This document shows, one piece after another, positions 13,376-20,651 of a DNA stretch of 26,867 nt. The DNA lies in the IMG/VR virus record IMGVR_UViG_3300045996_001405, positions 1 through 26,867 of that record. The stretch is one strand, 5' to 3'. The stretch's first letter is position 1; each line of letters opens with the position of its first letter. The notes under the pieces are model-generated. The model was not told the DNA's origin, did no database searches, and was given only the letters and a program-made list of their open reading frames with translations. Both the position numbers and the translations under genes were made by a program. Source of the stretch: a virus.

Positions 13376-14079
13376 TCGTCGTCCTCGGGGTGTCGGTGGC
13401 GACCGCCGATGTGGGTGAGGTCGAGGCGGGTGGCCCCGGCCAGTTGGACGGTGGCGGGTGGGTCGAAGCCGGGGTGGGTGGGGTTGAGCAGCTGTTCGGG
13501 GGTGGGTGTGTCGTCGGGGTCGCGGAAGGCGGGGACGGTCTGCCCGTCGACGATCTCGATCTTGTGGTCGGGGTCGAGGACGTAGGCCCAGCTGTCGGTA
13601 TGGATGGGGCCGATGTAGCCGGGGGTGCCGGGGGCGTCCGGGCGTCGGGTGGGGATCTCGTTGGTGTGCGGGATGGCGACGTCGAGTCCGTTGGCGCTGG
13701 GGACGGTGGTGACGACGTGCACCTCGGTGGCTGCGGCTGGCTGGTGGGTGAGCTTGTCGGGGTCGGTGGGGATGCCGACGGTCGCCTTGAGGGACTCCAC
13801 AGCCTCGTCAGTGCGCGCCACAGCCGTTCGGGTGGTCGGGATGTCCCGGACGTTGTTCAAGGCCGGCAGCGGGGCGCTCAGAGGCCTGGCGGGCATGCCT
13901 CGCTCCCCCTTGATGGCGTCCAGGGTGGCGTAGACGTCGTCCAGGGCCCTGTTGATCTCCTCCCGGCTGCCCTTGAACGAGCGGTGCACGCCGTAGGCGC
14001 AGCCGAGCAGGGTGAACATGGCGACCCAGAAAGCGAGGCTGGTGACCCACCGCGGGATCTCGGTGAGGAACTCAGCCAT
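13372..14079 (-). CDS. Membrane-anchored protein of unknown function
   Basis: 235 aa from the ATG at 14079, overlapping the LuxR-type gene by 8 bp. One N-terminal helix (residues 10-30: WVTSLAFWVAMFTLLGCAYGV) anchors it, followed by a basic stretch and a helical segment (SREEINRALDDVYATLDAIKG) that could be a coiled coil, and then a polar Pro-rich domain with YVLDPDHKIEIVDGQTVPAF. The end is His/Asp-rich (RHRHPEDDE). Coupled to the mucin-like membrane protein, with which it may form a complex. No family recognised. Confidence 0.65.
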   Translation of the reverse strand: MAEFLTEIPRWVTSLAFWVAMFTLLGCAYGVHRSFKGSREEINRALDDVYATLDAIKGERGMPARPLSAPLPALNNVRDIPTTRTAVARTDEAVESLKATVGIPTDPDKLTHQPAAATEVHVVTTVPSANGLDVAIPHTNEIPTRRPDAPGTPGYIGPIHTDSWAYVLDPDHKIEIVDGQTVPAFRDPDDTPTPEQLLNPTHPGFDPPATVQLAGATRLDLTHIGGRHRHPEDDE

Positions 14080-14569
14080 GGGACTCTTCCAAGTCGACGG
14101 GGCGGATCTTGCCGCTGGTGAGGGCGAGCACGAGGCTGATGCGGTCACGCAGCTCGGCCTTGTTGCAGATGGCGCGGATGTGCTTGCGGATCAGCTTGAC
14201 GCTGACGTCGAGCTCCCAGGCGATGTCGTCGTCGGCGGTGTCCTCGAGCAGCAGGGTCACGATGGACCGCTGCAGGGGGTTCATCGGGATGGGCCGGCCG
14301 CCGAGGACGGCGTGGTCTGGGCTGCCGGGCATGCCGGGGACGCGCCGCTTGTGCTTGTGCAGGACGTCGAGGACGTCCTGTTCGGTCCATGTGCCCTGGT
14401 AGCGGCCGAGGTCGACGATCTTCCCGTACGACCAGTGCGCGATGGTGAGCGTGAGGATCCGCTTCACCTGGACGGGGTCGAGCGCGCGGGTCTGGGTCTG
14501 TAGGGAAGTCACGGGAGTTGAGGGCACCACGTCGGGCGGTGGGGCGCTAGGGGAAGTGTTCACGATCAC
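14072..14569 (-). CDS. LuxR-type helix-turn-helix regulator
   Basis: 165 aa; start GTG at 14569, with a second in-frame GTG at 14563. Residues 97-152 match a GerE/LuxR-type DNA-binding domain: NPLQRSIVTLLLEDTADDDI, AWELDVSVKLIRKHIRAIC and NKAELRDRISLVLAL. This follows the usual pattern of E/Q-R-x-V-x-x-L-L, D-D-I-A, S-x-K-x-I-R-x-H-I-x-x-I, K-x-x-x-R-x-R. The N-terminal 95 residues have no receiver domain. It is the only obvious DNA-binding regulator in the window, followed by two membrane-protein genes in coupled order. It could be the protein that binds the TAGCGC palindromes, but that is not shown. Confidence 0.8.
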   Translation of the reverse strand: MIVNTSPSAPPPDVVPSTPVTSLQTQTRALDPVQVKRILTLTIAHWSYGKIVDLGRYQGTWTEQDVLDVLHKHKRRVPGMPGSPDHAVLGGRPIPMNPLQRSIVTLLLEDTADDDIAWELDVSVKLIRKHIRAICNKAELRDRISLVLALTSGKIRPVDLEESHG

Positions 14570-14595
14570 GGTGTCCGTTCGGGGTGGGGCCTGGG

Positions 14596-14739
14596 TCAGG
14601 CGTCGGGTCCGGTGTCTGCGATGCAGGCGCGGCAGAGGCCGCAGAGCTCGCAGTCGGGGTCGTCGGGCTTGGCGCAGGGGCCGCCGGGGCTCCAGCAGGT
14701 GATGACGCCGCCGTCGCAGTCGTCGATGTCGCAGGTCAT
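14596..14739 (-). CDS. Cys-rich 47-aa protein
   Basis: Starts MTCDIDDCDGG at an ATG (14739) in an ATGA overlap. Eight cysteines: C3, C8, C15, C22 and the closely spaced C30, C33, C36, C39 (CELCGLCRAC). Two zinc sites are possible. Very acidic elsewhere (DDPD). The coupling supports it as a real gene; its function is unknown. Confidence 0.6.
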   Translation of the reverse strand: MTCDIDDCDGGVITCWSPGGPCAKPDDPDCELCGLCRACIADTGPDA

Positions 14740-15125
14740 GCCATGGCCTCGATGACCTGTCCCCAGGTCCACTTCGTGGTGGGCCAGCCGTGGTACTCGG
14801 CGATGGGCTCGTAGCCCTCGATGTGCTCGAGGTGGATGAGCACGGTCCGAACGCCGCGTGCGTCGCACTCGAGGCAGAGGTCGCCGACTTCGTCGTCCCA
14901 GACGAGGTCGATGGCGTCGCAGCCGGGACAGGTGCTGGGCACCTTGTCGAGCCACGTCTGGGTGACGCGGCGGACGTTCTGGAACCCGCAGGTGCGGCAG
15001 CCGAAGGCGATGACCTGGAAGTCGCCGAGCTGGTCGGTGAGCTCGACGCCGGTGGCGTCCTGCTCTTCCATGCTGTGGGCGTGGTGGAACGGGTCGGGGC
15101 AGGTGGTGTGCGGGAGGTGCTGCAT
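14736..15125 (-). CDS. Triple zinc-ribbon protein
   Basis: 129 aa; ATG at 15125 overlaps the previous stop (TGATG). Three CxxC pairs: residues 43/46 (GCRTCG), 66/69 (TCPGCD) and 84/87 (LCLECD), plus His-rich N-terminus (HLPHTTCPDPFHHAH). The C-terminus is hydrophobic-aromatic (YHGWPTTKWTWGQVIEAM). This looks like a zinc-ribbon-based nucleic acid or protein binding protein; no specific family was recognised. Confidence 0.65.
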   Translation of the reverse strand: MQHLPHTTCPDPFHHAHSMEEQDATGVELTDQLGDFQVIAFGCRTCGFQNVRRVTQTWLDKVPSTCPGCDAIDLVWDDEVGDLCLECDARGVRTVLIHLEHIEGYEPIAEYHGWPTTKWTWGQVIEAMA

Positions 15126-15238
15126 CAGATGTCCTTCGGGGTGGTGAGGCGGGTGACTGGGTAGGTCGCGAGCCGGTAGACGGCGTCGAGGGCGTCGCCG
15201 ATGACGATGTCGAGGGTGTTGACGAGGCGTCGGATCAC
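15125..15238 (-). CDS. Tiny 37-aa protein coupled to the translocase
   Basis: VIRRLVNTLDIVIGDALDAV then YRLATYPVTRLTTPKDI. The GTG at 15238 is in a GTGA overlap with the translocase stop, and the stop is in a TGATG overlap with the next gene. An amphipathic helix is likely. The two overlaps are the main evidence; it may be a small partner of the translocase. Confidence 0.5.
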   Translation of the reverse strand: MIRRLVNTLDIVIGDALDAVYRLATYPVTRLTTPKDI

Positions 15239-16167
15239 GCGGCGGCCTCCTGGCTGAGTCGGTGGATGTCTTCGTCGGAGTGGTAGGCGAAGCGGATGCG
15301 GCGGGGGTGGCCCCCTTCGGTCATGAGGTAGGCGATGCCGGGGTGGGCGGCGGGGATGCGGTGGGTTTGGGCGCCGTTCTCCCGTGCTCCCATCCCCAAG
15401 ATCATGTCGGCCTGGTTGGCGTCGGCGGTGCGGAGTGCGATGCGCTGCCGGAACAGCGCTCGCATGCCGATGACCTCCACCCGGGCGTCCTGGGTGGCGC
15501 CGATCACGCAGAACCCCACGGCTCGGCCTTTGCGCAGCAGCGCCTGGATGGCGGTGTGACAGCGGCGCTTGAGTTCCCGGTCGGGTGAGTCGAGGAGGTC
15601 GGCGAGCTCGTCGATGAGGATCACGACCAGCGGTTCCCGGACGCCCAGGGTGGCTTCCTGGTCGGGGTCGCCGGGTTGCAGCTTGCGGATGCCGACGTCG
15701 GCGAGCCGCTCGGCGCGGTCGTTCATGTCGTCGACGGCCTGCTCGAGGATCTCGACGCCGTCTTCGGGCTTGTTGACGAGCACGTCGAACAGCTCGAAGC
15801 CGGGGGTGAGTTCCATGCCGCCTTTGGGGTCGATGGCGCGGATCTCCACCAGGCCGTCTCGGCGGGCCGGCTGGCAGCCGGCGACCAGGGCCCAGATGAC
15901 GCTTCCTTTGCCGCTGCCGGTGACGCCGGCGACCAGCAGGTGGTTGCCGAGCAGCGGGAGGGTGACCGGCCGCCAGTCTTCGTTCATGGCGACGGGGATG
16001 CGCCGCAGGTCGTCGGTGGGTGTGAAGGGGTGGACCGGGAAGGACAGGGGGTCGACCCAGTCGCTGATGGTGAAGTTGGTGCGGCTTCCCGCGCGGACGA
16101 CCTGCGCCATCACGGCGACGATGGCCGCGATGAGGGCGAGGAACGGCAGCCACGGGAAGTCGGGCAT
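15235..16167 (-). CDS. TraSA-like FtsK/SpoIIIE DNA translocase
   Basis: 310 aa, ATG at 16167 (TGATG overlap). Residues 5-24 form one membrane helix (PWLPFLALIAAIVAVMAQVV). The motor has Walker A GVTGSGKG at 81-88, the family signature IDPKGGMEL at 112-120, Walker B VVILIDELADLL around 181-192, and the later GRAVGFCVIGATQD and FRQRIALRT motifs. Size and sequence fit the FtsK-type transfer proteins (TraSA of pSAM2 type) of actinobacterial conjugative elements, which move double-stranded DNA between mycelial cells as hexamers. The C-terminal DNA-reading domain of chromosomal FtsK is absent. It is surrounded by small coupled genes, as tra/spd genes are. Finding it in a phage genome is notable. 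Confidence 0.85.
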   Translation of the reverse strand: MPDFPWLPFLALIAAIVAVMAQVVRAGSRTNFTISDWVDPLSFPVHPFTPTDDLRRIPVAMNEDWRPVTLPLLGNHLLVAGVTGSGKGSVIWALVAGCQPARRDGLVEIRAIDPKGGMELTPGFELFDVLVNKPEDGVEILEQAVDDMNDRAERLADVGIRKLQPGDPDQEATLGVREPLVVILIDELADLLDSPDRELKRRCHTAIQALLRKGRAVGFCVIGATQDARVEVIGMRALFRQRIALRTADANQADMILGMGARENGAQTHRIPAAHPGIAYLMTEGGHPRRIRFAYHSDEDIHRLSQEAAA

Positions 16168-16358
16168 CAGTCGGTGGGGTCGTCGGCGGCCTGCACGTCA
16201 CCGATGGCCTGGTCGAGCATCTCGAGGACGCTGGTGACGTTCTGGGCGGCTTCGGCGGCTGCGACGGAGAACGCGGCGAACAGGTCGCGGTTGTGCTTGA
16301 CGACGTCGGCGAGGGTGGCCGCGATGTCGCGGTAGGCCTCGGCGGAGAGCTCGGCCAT
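16167..16358 (-). CDS. Small helical protein upstream of the translocase
   Basis: 63 aa, MAELSAEAYRDIAATLADVV onwards. It is entirely helical with regular heptad-like spacing (LFAAFSVAAAEAAQNVTSVL EMLDQ) and an acidic end. Both ends are joined to neighbours by TGATG overlaps. It may form a coiled-coil partner; no family recognised. It resembles the next gene in size and composition, so the two may pair. Confidence 0.6.
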   Translation of the reverse strand: MAELSAEAYRDIAATLADVVKHNRDLFAAFSVAAAEAAQNVTSVLEMLDQAIGDVQAADDPTD

Positions 16359-16546
16359 CAGGTGTCCTCCGGGGTGTCGGTGGGGGCGTCGAGCTTCGCG
16401 ATCCGCTCGAAGGCGTGGTCGAGGTCGCTGGACAGCCGGATGAGGGTGGTGCCGAGGTGCTGCAGCATCACGGCGATGCCGCCGGCAGCTTCGCCGAGCT
16501 CGCGCATGGCCTGGTCGATCTGCTCCTGGGTGACGGGCTTGGGCAT
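16358..16546 (-). CDS. Small helical protein
   Basis: 62 aa, MPKPVTQEQIDQAMRELGEA then a helical region (GGIAVMLQHLGTTLIRLSSD) and an acidic Pro/Thr-rich end. ATG at 16546 in a TGATG overlap. It is similar in size and helix content to the preceding-numbered 63-aa gene and could form a hetero-oligomer with it. No function recognised. Confidence 0.6.
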   Translation of the reverse strand: MPKPVTQEQIDQAMRELGEAAGGIAVMLQHLGTTLIRLSSDLDHAFERIAKLDAPTDTPEDT

Positions 16547-16794
16547 CAGGCGACCTTGGCCTGGGGGTCGACGAGGACGTCGAACGTCTGGGCGCTGGTC
16601 TGGTGGATGAGGTAGCCGCCGAGCTGGCGGTGCTTCCGCATGAAGTCGCCGACGGCCCACATGCGCGGCTCGGCGACCCAGTGCGGGACGTGGACGTCGT
16701 GACCGGCGCCCATGGTCCAGACGCGCACGACGGTCACGGTGGGGGTCTTCTTGATCAGCGTGGTCGTGAAGCACAGGCGGGTGGTTTCGGTCAT
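16546..16794 (-). CDS. Hypothetical 82-aa protein
   Basis: Starts MTETTRLCFTTTLIKKTPTV. The ATG at 16794 has AGGAGG 8 nt upstream, one of the best ribosome sites in the window. The body alternates strands and contains aromatic and His residues (VWTMGAGHDVHVPHWVAEPR, RQLGGYLIHQTSAQTFDVLV). It heads the chain of coupled genes that leads into the translocase. No family recognised. Confidence 0.65.
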   Translation of the reverse strand: MTETTRLCFTTTLIKKTPTVTVVRVWTMGAGHDVHVPHWVAEPRMWAVGDFMRKHRQLGGYLIHQTSAQTFDVLVDPQAKVA

Positions 16795-16829
16795 GGTGGT
16801 GCCTCCTGGGGAGTGAGGTCGCCGGGGTT

Positions 16830-17075
16830 TCAGCGAAGGAAGGGGTCGAGGTCGTCGGCGGCGTCGCGGACCTTCTCGCGGTCGGCGTAGTCGTTGACGA
16901 GGCGTGCTGCTTTGCGGAGGGCCGTGGCTTGGCCGTGGAGCTGGTGGACGAGCAGTCGGTCGATGAGCTGGGGGCTGGGTTCGCCTCGGTGGCCTTCGGC
17001 CTTGAGGGCGGCGCGGATGTCTTGGGCGGCTTGGGTGGCGCCGTCTTCGACGGTCCGGGGGGCGGTGGGTTCCAT
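16830..17075 (-). CDS. Small helical protein, first gene of the translocase unit
   Basis: 81 aa from the ATG at 17075 (MEPTAPRTVEDGATQAAQDI), 7 bp from the predicted -10 (CATAGT). A GTGGGGG run just upstream may act as its ribosome site. It is all-helical and charged (LIDRLLVHQLHGQATALRKAARLVNDYAD). The longer frame to 17096 would begin inside the operator. No family recognised; a small regulator is possible from its position. Confidence 0.6.
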   Translation of the reverse strand: MEPTAPRTVEDGATQAAQDIRAALKAEGHRGEPSPQLIDRLLVHQLHGQATALRKAARLVNDYADREKVRDAADDLDPFLR

Positions 17076-17081
17076 GCCCCC

Positions 17082-17111
17082 ACTATGCCATAGCACCTAG
17101 CGCTAGCGCTA
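17082..17111 (-). promoter_or_regulatory. Promoter with perfect TAGCGC palindrome, translocase unit
   Basis: TAGCGC-TA-GCGCTA (17098-17111) is a perfect palindrome. The outer TAGCGC (17111-17106) is 18 bp from CATAGT (17087-17082), which lies in a second small dyad, CTATGCCATAG (17083-17093). The site includes the TAG stop of the helicase gene, as the site at 12382 does for its upstream gene. It should drive 17075 to at least 12393. Confidence 0.55.
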
Positions 17112-18431
17112 CCCCTGGTCCTTGAGTGCCTGTTCGCAGGCTTCCATCAGTGCGAACTTGTCCGCCTGGTCCTCCCAGTCGGCACGCCAGAACGGCCGGG
17201 CGCCGCGCTGCCCCTCGCGAATCAGCTGATCGGGCCAACCGGGGCGTCCCTCCTCACGGTCGTTGCGGAAGCGCTCGAGCTCGAACACGTTCCCCTCGTG
17301 CTCGTCGACCGCACGCAGGCCGAGGCCGAACTCCGACCAGCGCAGCCACAGGCTCGAGCCGTAGGGGTCCAGTCCACGCTTGCCGCTGGTGTCCTTGCTC
17401 TTGCCAGCGTGGTGCTCCAGGAACAGCGCTAGCCCGTAGGTGGCGGCGATCTTCTGCAGTGCCTGCTGGATTCCGGTAGCGACGTCCTCCCAGCTGTCAG
17501 TCGAGCGCTTGTCGGTCATCCGGTACACGGGCCCGGCGCACAAGAGGTCTGGTTGGTGGGTCTCGATGAGCGAGCACAGCCCGGCGTAGCCGGCTTCGGT
17601 GCGCACGTCGAGAGTGCCGCCGGGGTCGCGGGCGACCATCGCGCGCCCCTCGAGCATCAGCCCGTCCTCCTCGAGCATGGGCGCGACGAGGCGCTTGAGG
17701 CCGCGGCGCAGGAGGTCCGGCGGGTTCTCGCTGTCGAGTAGCAGGGTGCGCTTGGGCGGGATCCGCAGCTTCGGTGCGAACGGGTGCCGGCCGGCGGCGA
17801 CCATGGCGGCGATCTGTCGCGCCAGCGTCGACTTGCCGGAGCCTTCGAATGCGGTCAGCACGACGCGTTCCTGCACGGCCAGGGTGCCGGGGATGACCCA
17901 CTGGTACGGCGGGACGTCCTCGTCGATGAAGTCCTCGAATGAGGACATCGGGACGACGGGGGCGGTGCTGCGCTTCCCCCCGTCGATGATCTCGGCCAGT
18001 AGCGCGTACTGGTCGGCGACGACGTCCAGCGCCCCGTCGGTGTCGGCCATCGTGGTGACGGCCTGCAGCATGCGGTTCGCGACCTCGGCGGTACGGCGAC
18101 GCATGGTGGCGCCCTGCAGCTGCTCGACGTGCCAGCCGAGCTGCAGTGGCAGGCAGGCGTAGGTGGTGAGCTCGTGCAGGTAGGGACCTGCGTTGGGGAC
18201 GCGGCCGACGTCGTCGGCAACGAGCAGCTCGTGCAGCACCTGTGACTCGCTGGGGGTGCCGTGTTTGGTCACGGCCCGCTGCAGCGCTCGCAAGATCAGG
18301 CCGTGCTGAGTGCTGAAGTCGCTCATGCCGAGGTCGACGGTGCGCAGGGCGTCGGGGTGTGTCAGCAGGCACCCAAGGACGGTTTGCTCGACGGGCTTGT
18401 CGTAGCCGCCTTCGCTGAGTCCGGTGGCCAT
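17109..18431 (-). CDS. Replicative helicase-like ATPase (DnaB N-domain plus RepA-type core)
   Basis: 440 aa from the ATG at 18431 (MATGLSEGGYDKPVEQTVLG), TGATG-coupled to the replisome organizer. Residues 10-150 resemble the DnaB N-terminal domain (EQTVLGCLLTHPDALRTV; then TTYACLPLQLGWHVEQL). The RecA-like core has Walker A TAFEGSGKST at 193-202, RTLLLDSENP (about 228-237) as the acidic strand, and FLEHHAGKSKD as the sensor-type histidine motif of RepA/RSF1010-type helicases. Together with the organizer it should unwind DNA at the element's origin. A RepA-type core joined to a DnaB-type N-domain is common in actinophages. Confidence 0.8.
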   Translation of the reverse strand: MATGLSEGGYDKPVEQTVLGCLLTHPDALRTVDLGMSDFSTQHGLILRALQRAVTKHGTPSESQVLHELLVADDVGRVPNAGPYLHELTTYACLPLQLGWHVEQLQGATMRRRTAEVANRMLQAVTTMADTDGALDVVADQYALLAEIIDGGKRSTAPVVPMSSFEDFIDEDVPPYQWVIPGTLAVQERVVLTAFEGSGKSTLARQIAAMVAAGRHPFAPKLRIPPKRTLLLDSENPPDLLRRGLKRLVAPMLEEDGLMLEGRAMVARDPGGTLDVRTEAGYAGLCSLIETHQPDLLCAGPVYRMTDKRSTDSWEDVATGIQQALQKIAATYGLALFLEHHAGKSKDTSGKRGLDPYGSSLWLRWSEFGLGLRAVDEHEGNVFELERFRNDREEGRPGWPDQLIREGQRGARPFWRADWEDQADKFALMEACEQALKDQG

Positions 18432-19252
18432 CAGAACCCGCCGGAGGGGATCGGGCGGCCGCCGGCCGTCTTGCGGGGGCGCGGGGTGCCGTTCATGCCG
18501 GCGTGCCCGTTGCTGGCCTGCAGGCGCAGCTTGTCGTACTGCTTGCGGAACGTCGGCATCGACAGGATGTTGCGTCCCCAGAACTCGTCGGCCTGGCACC
18601 AGTCGATGAGTCGGTGAGCTTCGGCGAGGTCGCGGCCATCTCGATCGAGCAACAGGCGGGCGCTGTCGCACCAGTCGCGGGTGATCTTGGCCTTGACACC
18701 CTTCGCGGTGACGAGGCGGAGCAGGTGCTCGCAGAGCTCGTCGACGTCCGGCCGCGGAGCGGGCGGGGAGGGTTCTTCTCTTTCTATGTCTCTCTCTCCG
18801 TCTCCGTCTACGTCTAGGATCGGGGTACCGATTCCCCCCCCGATCGGGGGGCGATCGCCTCCCGATGCGTTTTCGGACACGCAGAACTCGCAGTCAGGGT
18901 CGAACTTGCCTGCCTTGACGTGCCAGCGGCGGTGGTTGCCGACCTTCCCACCTGCAGAGATGGCCTCTTCGCTTGAGTTCCAGCGCTCCCATGATCGGAT
19001 CCGCCAGCCGTCCTCGACGACCTCCCAGAGACCGTGTGTGACGAGCGATTCGGCCAGCTTTGTGCACGAACGCAGCCCGATGCCGACAGCATCGACGTCC
19101 CAACGTGACACGAATCCGCATGATCTTGTTCTCTTCGACCACACAAGCGACCGGACGAAGAGCAGCTCGGCCATCGGGCCGGCCTTCCGGATGGCCACGT
19201 CGAGGTCGTAGTTCACGTGCAGCGGGACGAACTGTCCGGGGATCTTCGCCAT
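18431..19252 (-). CDS. Replisome organizer / replication initiator (lambda O-like)
   Basis: 273 aa; ATG at 19252. Residues 1-95 form a winged-helix-like domain (FVRSLVWSKRTRSCGFVSRW; LAESLVTHGLWEVVEDGWRI). A zinc-binding segment follows, GNHRRWHVKAG to DCEFC (His107, His111, Cys121, Cys124). Residues 130-170 are a disordered linker, and 170-247 is a helical loader domain ending FWGRNILSMPTFRKQYDKLR, typical of phage initiators that bring the helicase to the origin. The helicase gene follows directly. The DNA of the linker is unusual and may be the origin itself. Confidence 0.8.
   Translation of the reverse strand: MAKIPGQFVPLHVNYDLDVAIRKAGPMAELLFVRSLVWSKRTRSCGFVSRWDVDAVGIGLRSCTKLAESLVTHGLWEVVEDGWRIRSWERWNSSEEAISAGGKVGNHRRWHVKAGKFDPDCEFCVSENASGGDRPPIGGGIGTPILDVDGDGERDIEREEPSPPAPRPDVDELCEHLLRLVTAKGVKAKITRDWCDSARLLLDRDGRDLAEAHRLIDWCQADEFWGRNILSMPTFRKQYDKLRLQASNGHAGMNGTPRPRKTAGGRPIPSGGF
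18775..18860. other. Candidate replication origin inside the initiator gene
   Basis: The stretch has a pyrimidine-rich run with tandem 6-mers (CGTCTC, CGTCTA, CGTCTA), then repeated CGATC cores, including ATCGGGGTACCGAT and the perfect 16-bp palindrome CCCCCCGATCGGGGGG (18836-18851). It falls on the linker between DNA-binding and loader domains, as the lambda origin does in gene O. Confidence 0.45.
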
Positions 19253-19647
19253 CAGGCACCGCCCCGGGTGGCGAGGTGAAGGGCCACCATGGCGCCGCGG
19301 CGAATGTCGTACTCCTCGGCGTCGTACCGGTCGTCGATGAGGATGGCGTGCACGGCCTCTTCGACCTGGGCGTGGAAGACGCGGTCACTGTGGAAGCGTC
19401 GTCTCGCGGCCGTGACGATCTCACGAGCGGCGGCCTGGGCATCCGACCGGGCGATGTTGTCAGCCTCAGTCGGGTCGTCCGTGATCAGCCCTAGACCGGG
19501 AACGGTGTCATCCGCGTCGTGGACGGGGCATCCAGTCCAGTGATCAGTGCGCGGGTACGTCGGCAACGGCGGCCCGACGAAGTTGAGATGGCAGATGCAC
19601 CGCGGGTCAGCGGTCGAGGGCTCGCCATTGACAGGAGCGTGCGACAT
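19252..19647 (-). CDS. Hypothetical protein upstream of replication genes
   Basis: 131 aa from the ATG at 19647 (MSHAPVNGEPSTADPRCICH). Three cysteines and two histidines in the first 45 residues (CICH, and TDHWTGCPVHD) could bind zinc. The C-terminal part is helical (NIARSDAQAAAREIVTAARR; VEEAVHAILIDDRYDAEEYD). The stop overlaps the initiator start (TGATG), so it is co-translated with replication genes. No family recognised. Confidence 0.65.
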   Translation of the reverse strand: MSHAPVNGEPSTADPRCICHLNFVGPPLPTYPRTDHWTGCPVHDADDTVPGLGLITDDPTEADNIARSDAQAAAREIVTAARRRFHSDRVFHAQVEEAVHAILIDDRYDAEEYDIRRGAMVALHLATRGGA

Positions 19648-19701
19648 AATCGGATCCAGCTTCTCTCGTCGTTTGCGGTCTCAGCGGGTCGTGCACGAGG
19701 G

Positions 19702-19742
19702 GGGCGCGGCGGCCCCGGGATGCCACACCCGGGGCCGCGCCC
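19702..19742. terminator. Strong GC-rich hairpin
   Basis: GGGCGCGGCGGCCCCGGG (19702-19719) pairs with CCCGGGGCCGCGCCC (19728-19742), with a 3-nt bulge and an 8-nt loop. It lies between the end of the unit at 19814 and the start of the replication unit at 19647, so it should stop leftward transcription. Confidence 0.7.
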
Positions 19743-19813
19743 GTCTCTGGTGGGACCTTACGGCCGGCTCGAGGCGACACGCCAGGAGGTGTGTCGGACG
19801 CGCGAGTAGCGGC

Positions 19814-20092
19814 TCAGCGTGGTAGGCGGGCCTGCGGAAAGAGCTTCCAGCAGTCACACCTCTGCGCATGACTCTCGGACGCTGCCAGGCAGGTCGGACA
19901 CTTTTGGAGGTCCTGCCGGCGGAAGTCGCCGGCGGAGTGGACGAGGGCCCCGCAGAACGCCGTCCAGGGCGCCCAGGTGGTCCGGAACTCGTGGTGGCAG
20001 ACGCCGTGGCGATGCATGGGTCCATGGGGAAGTACCGGCTCACTGGGTGCGCGGATGGCAGGGAGGAGCTCTCCCTCTATGGGCTGAGTCAT
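19814..20092 (-). CDS. Cys-rich zinc-finger-like protein
   Basis: 92 aa from the ATG at 20092 (MTQPIEGELLPAIRAPSEPV), 4 bp after the previous gene. Cysteines at 32, 47, 65, 68, 79 and 81 with adjacent His, arranged as HGVCHHEFRTTWAPW, then FCGALVHS, LQKCPTC and RCDCW. This spacing resembles small zinc-binding proteins frequent in actinobacterial mobile elements. No function known. Confidence 0.65.
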   Translation of the reverse strand: MTQPIEGELLPAIRAPSEPVLPHGPMHRHGVCHHEFRTTWAPWTAFCGALVHSAGDFRRQDLQKCPTCLAASESHAQRCDCWKLFPQARLPR

Positions 20093-20096
20093 GGGT

Positions 20097-20651
20097 TCAG
20101 ATGGAGTCGAGGAGGTGGTGTGCGCGGCCGCGGATCGCCTGGAGGGTGCGCTCCAGGGCGTGGTAGTCGTCGACGAGGACGTCGTCGGTGTCGAGGCGCT
20201 CGAGGAGGCGTGCGGCGCCTTGGGCGAGGGTGAGGGGATTGTCACCGTTGAGCACCTGCTCGCGGAGGGCGTTGGCGGCTGCGCGGTCGGTCTGGACGCG
20301 GCCTTTGGGGCTGGTGGTCATGAGCCCGGCGGCGGCGAGCTCGTGGTGGGGCGCGTAGTCGCGTAGCGCGTTGCCGACGTGGTAGCGGGCGCTGCCCTGC
20401 ACGCGGTTCCGGCCGGCGTCATCGATCCCGGCTCGGGTGTAGATGTCGGCGATCGTGGAGCGGTACTCGCTGGAGCGGCCGGCCCAGTCGGGGGTGCCGT
20501 TCTCCAGATGGTGTCGGGCGCGTAGCTCGACGATGTGGAGTGCCATGCGGGCGAGGAGGCGGGTGTCTTTCTGCCGCTGGTAGTCGCGGATCAGCTGGGT
20601 GATGTTGTTCTCCAGCTGGGACGGGGTGAGGTTGGGGTACGGCGTTGCCAT
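20097..20651 (-). CDS. Conserved helical protein, candidate autoregulator
   Basis: 184 aa starting MATPYPNLTPSQLENNITQL. It is wholly helical. Central phrases, GTPDWAGRSSEYRSTIADIY and SARYHVGNALRDYAPHHELA, resemble uncharacterised proteins of actinobacterial plasmids and phages. The start codon is inside a perfect 11-bp inverted repeat that also covers the predicted -10, and a TAGCGC palindrome covers the -35, so expression is likely to be tightly controlled, possibly by its own product. A DNA-binding motif could not be confirmed by eye; function unknown. Confidence 0.7.
   Translation of the reverse strand: MATPYPNLTPSQLENNITQLIRDYQRQKDTRLLARMALHIVELRARHHLENGTPDWAGRSSEYRSTIADIYTRAGIDDAGRNRVQGSARYHVGNALRDYAPHHELAAAGLMTTSPKGRVQTDRAAANALREQVLNGDNPLTLAQGAARLLERLDTDDVLVDDYHALERTLQAIRGRAHHLLDSI

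Noticed and set aside
15125-16201. Minus-strand frame overlapping the whole translocase gene
   Set aside because: Only its last 37 codons, after the translocase stop, look real; the rest is Arg/Pro/His-rich out-of-frame reading of the translocase gene.
17418-17436. AGCGCTAG match to the operator half-site
   Set aside because: It lies inside the helicase gene, lacks the second half with correct spacing, and has no nearby gene start.
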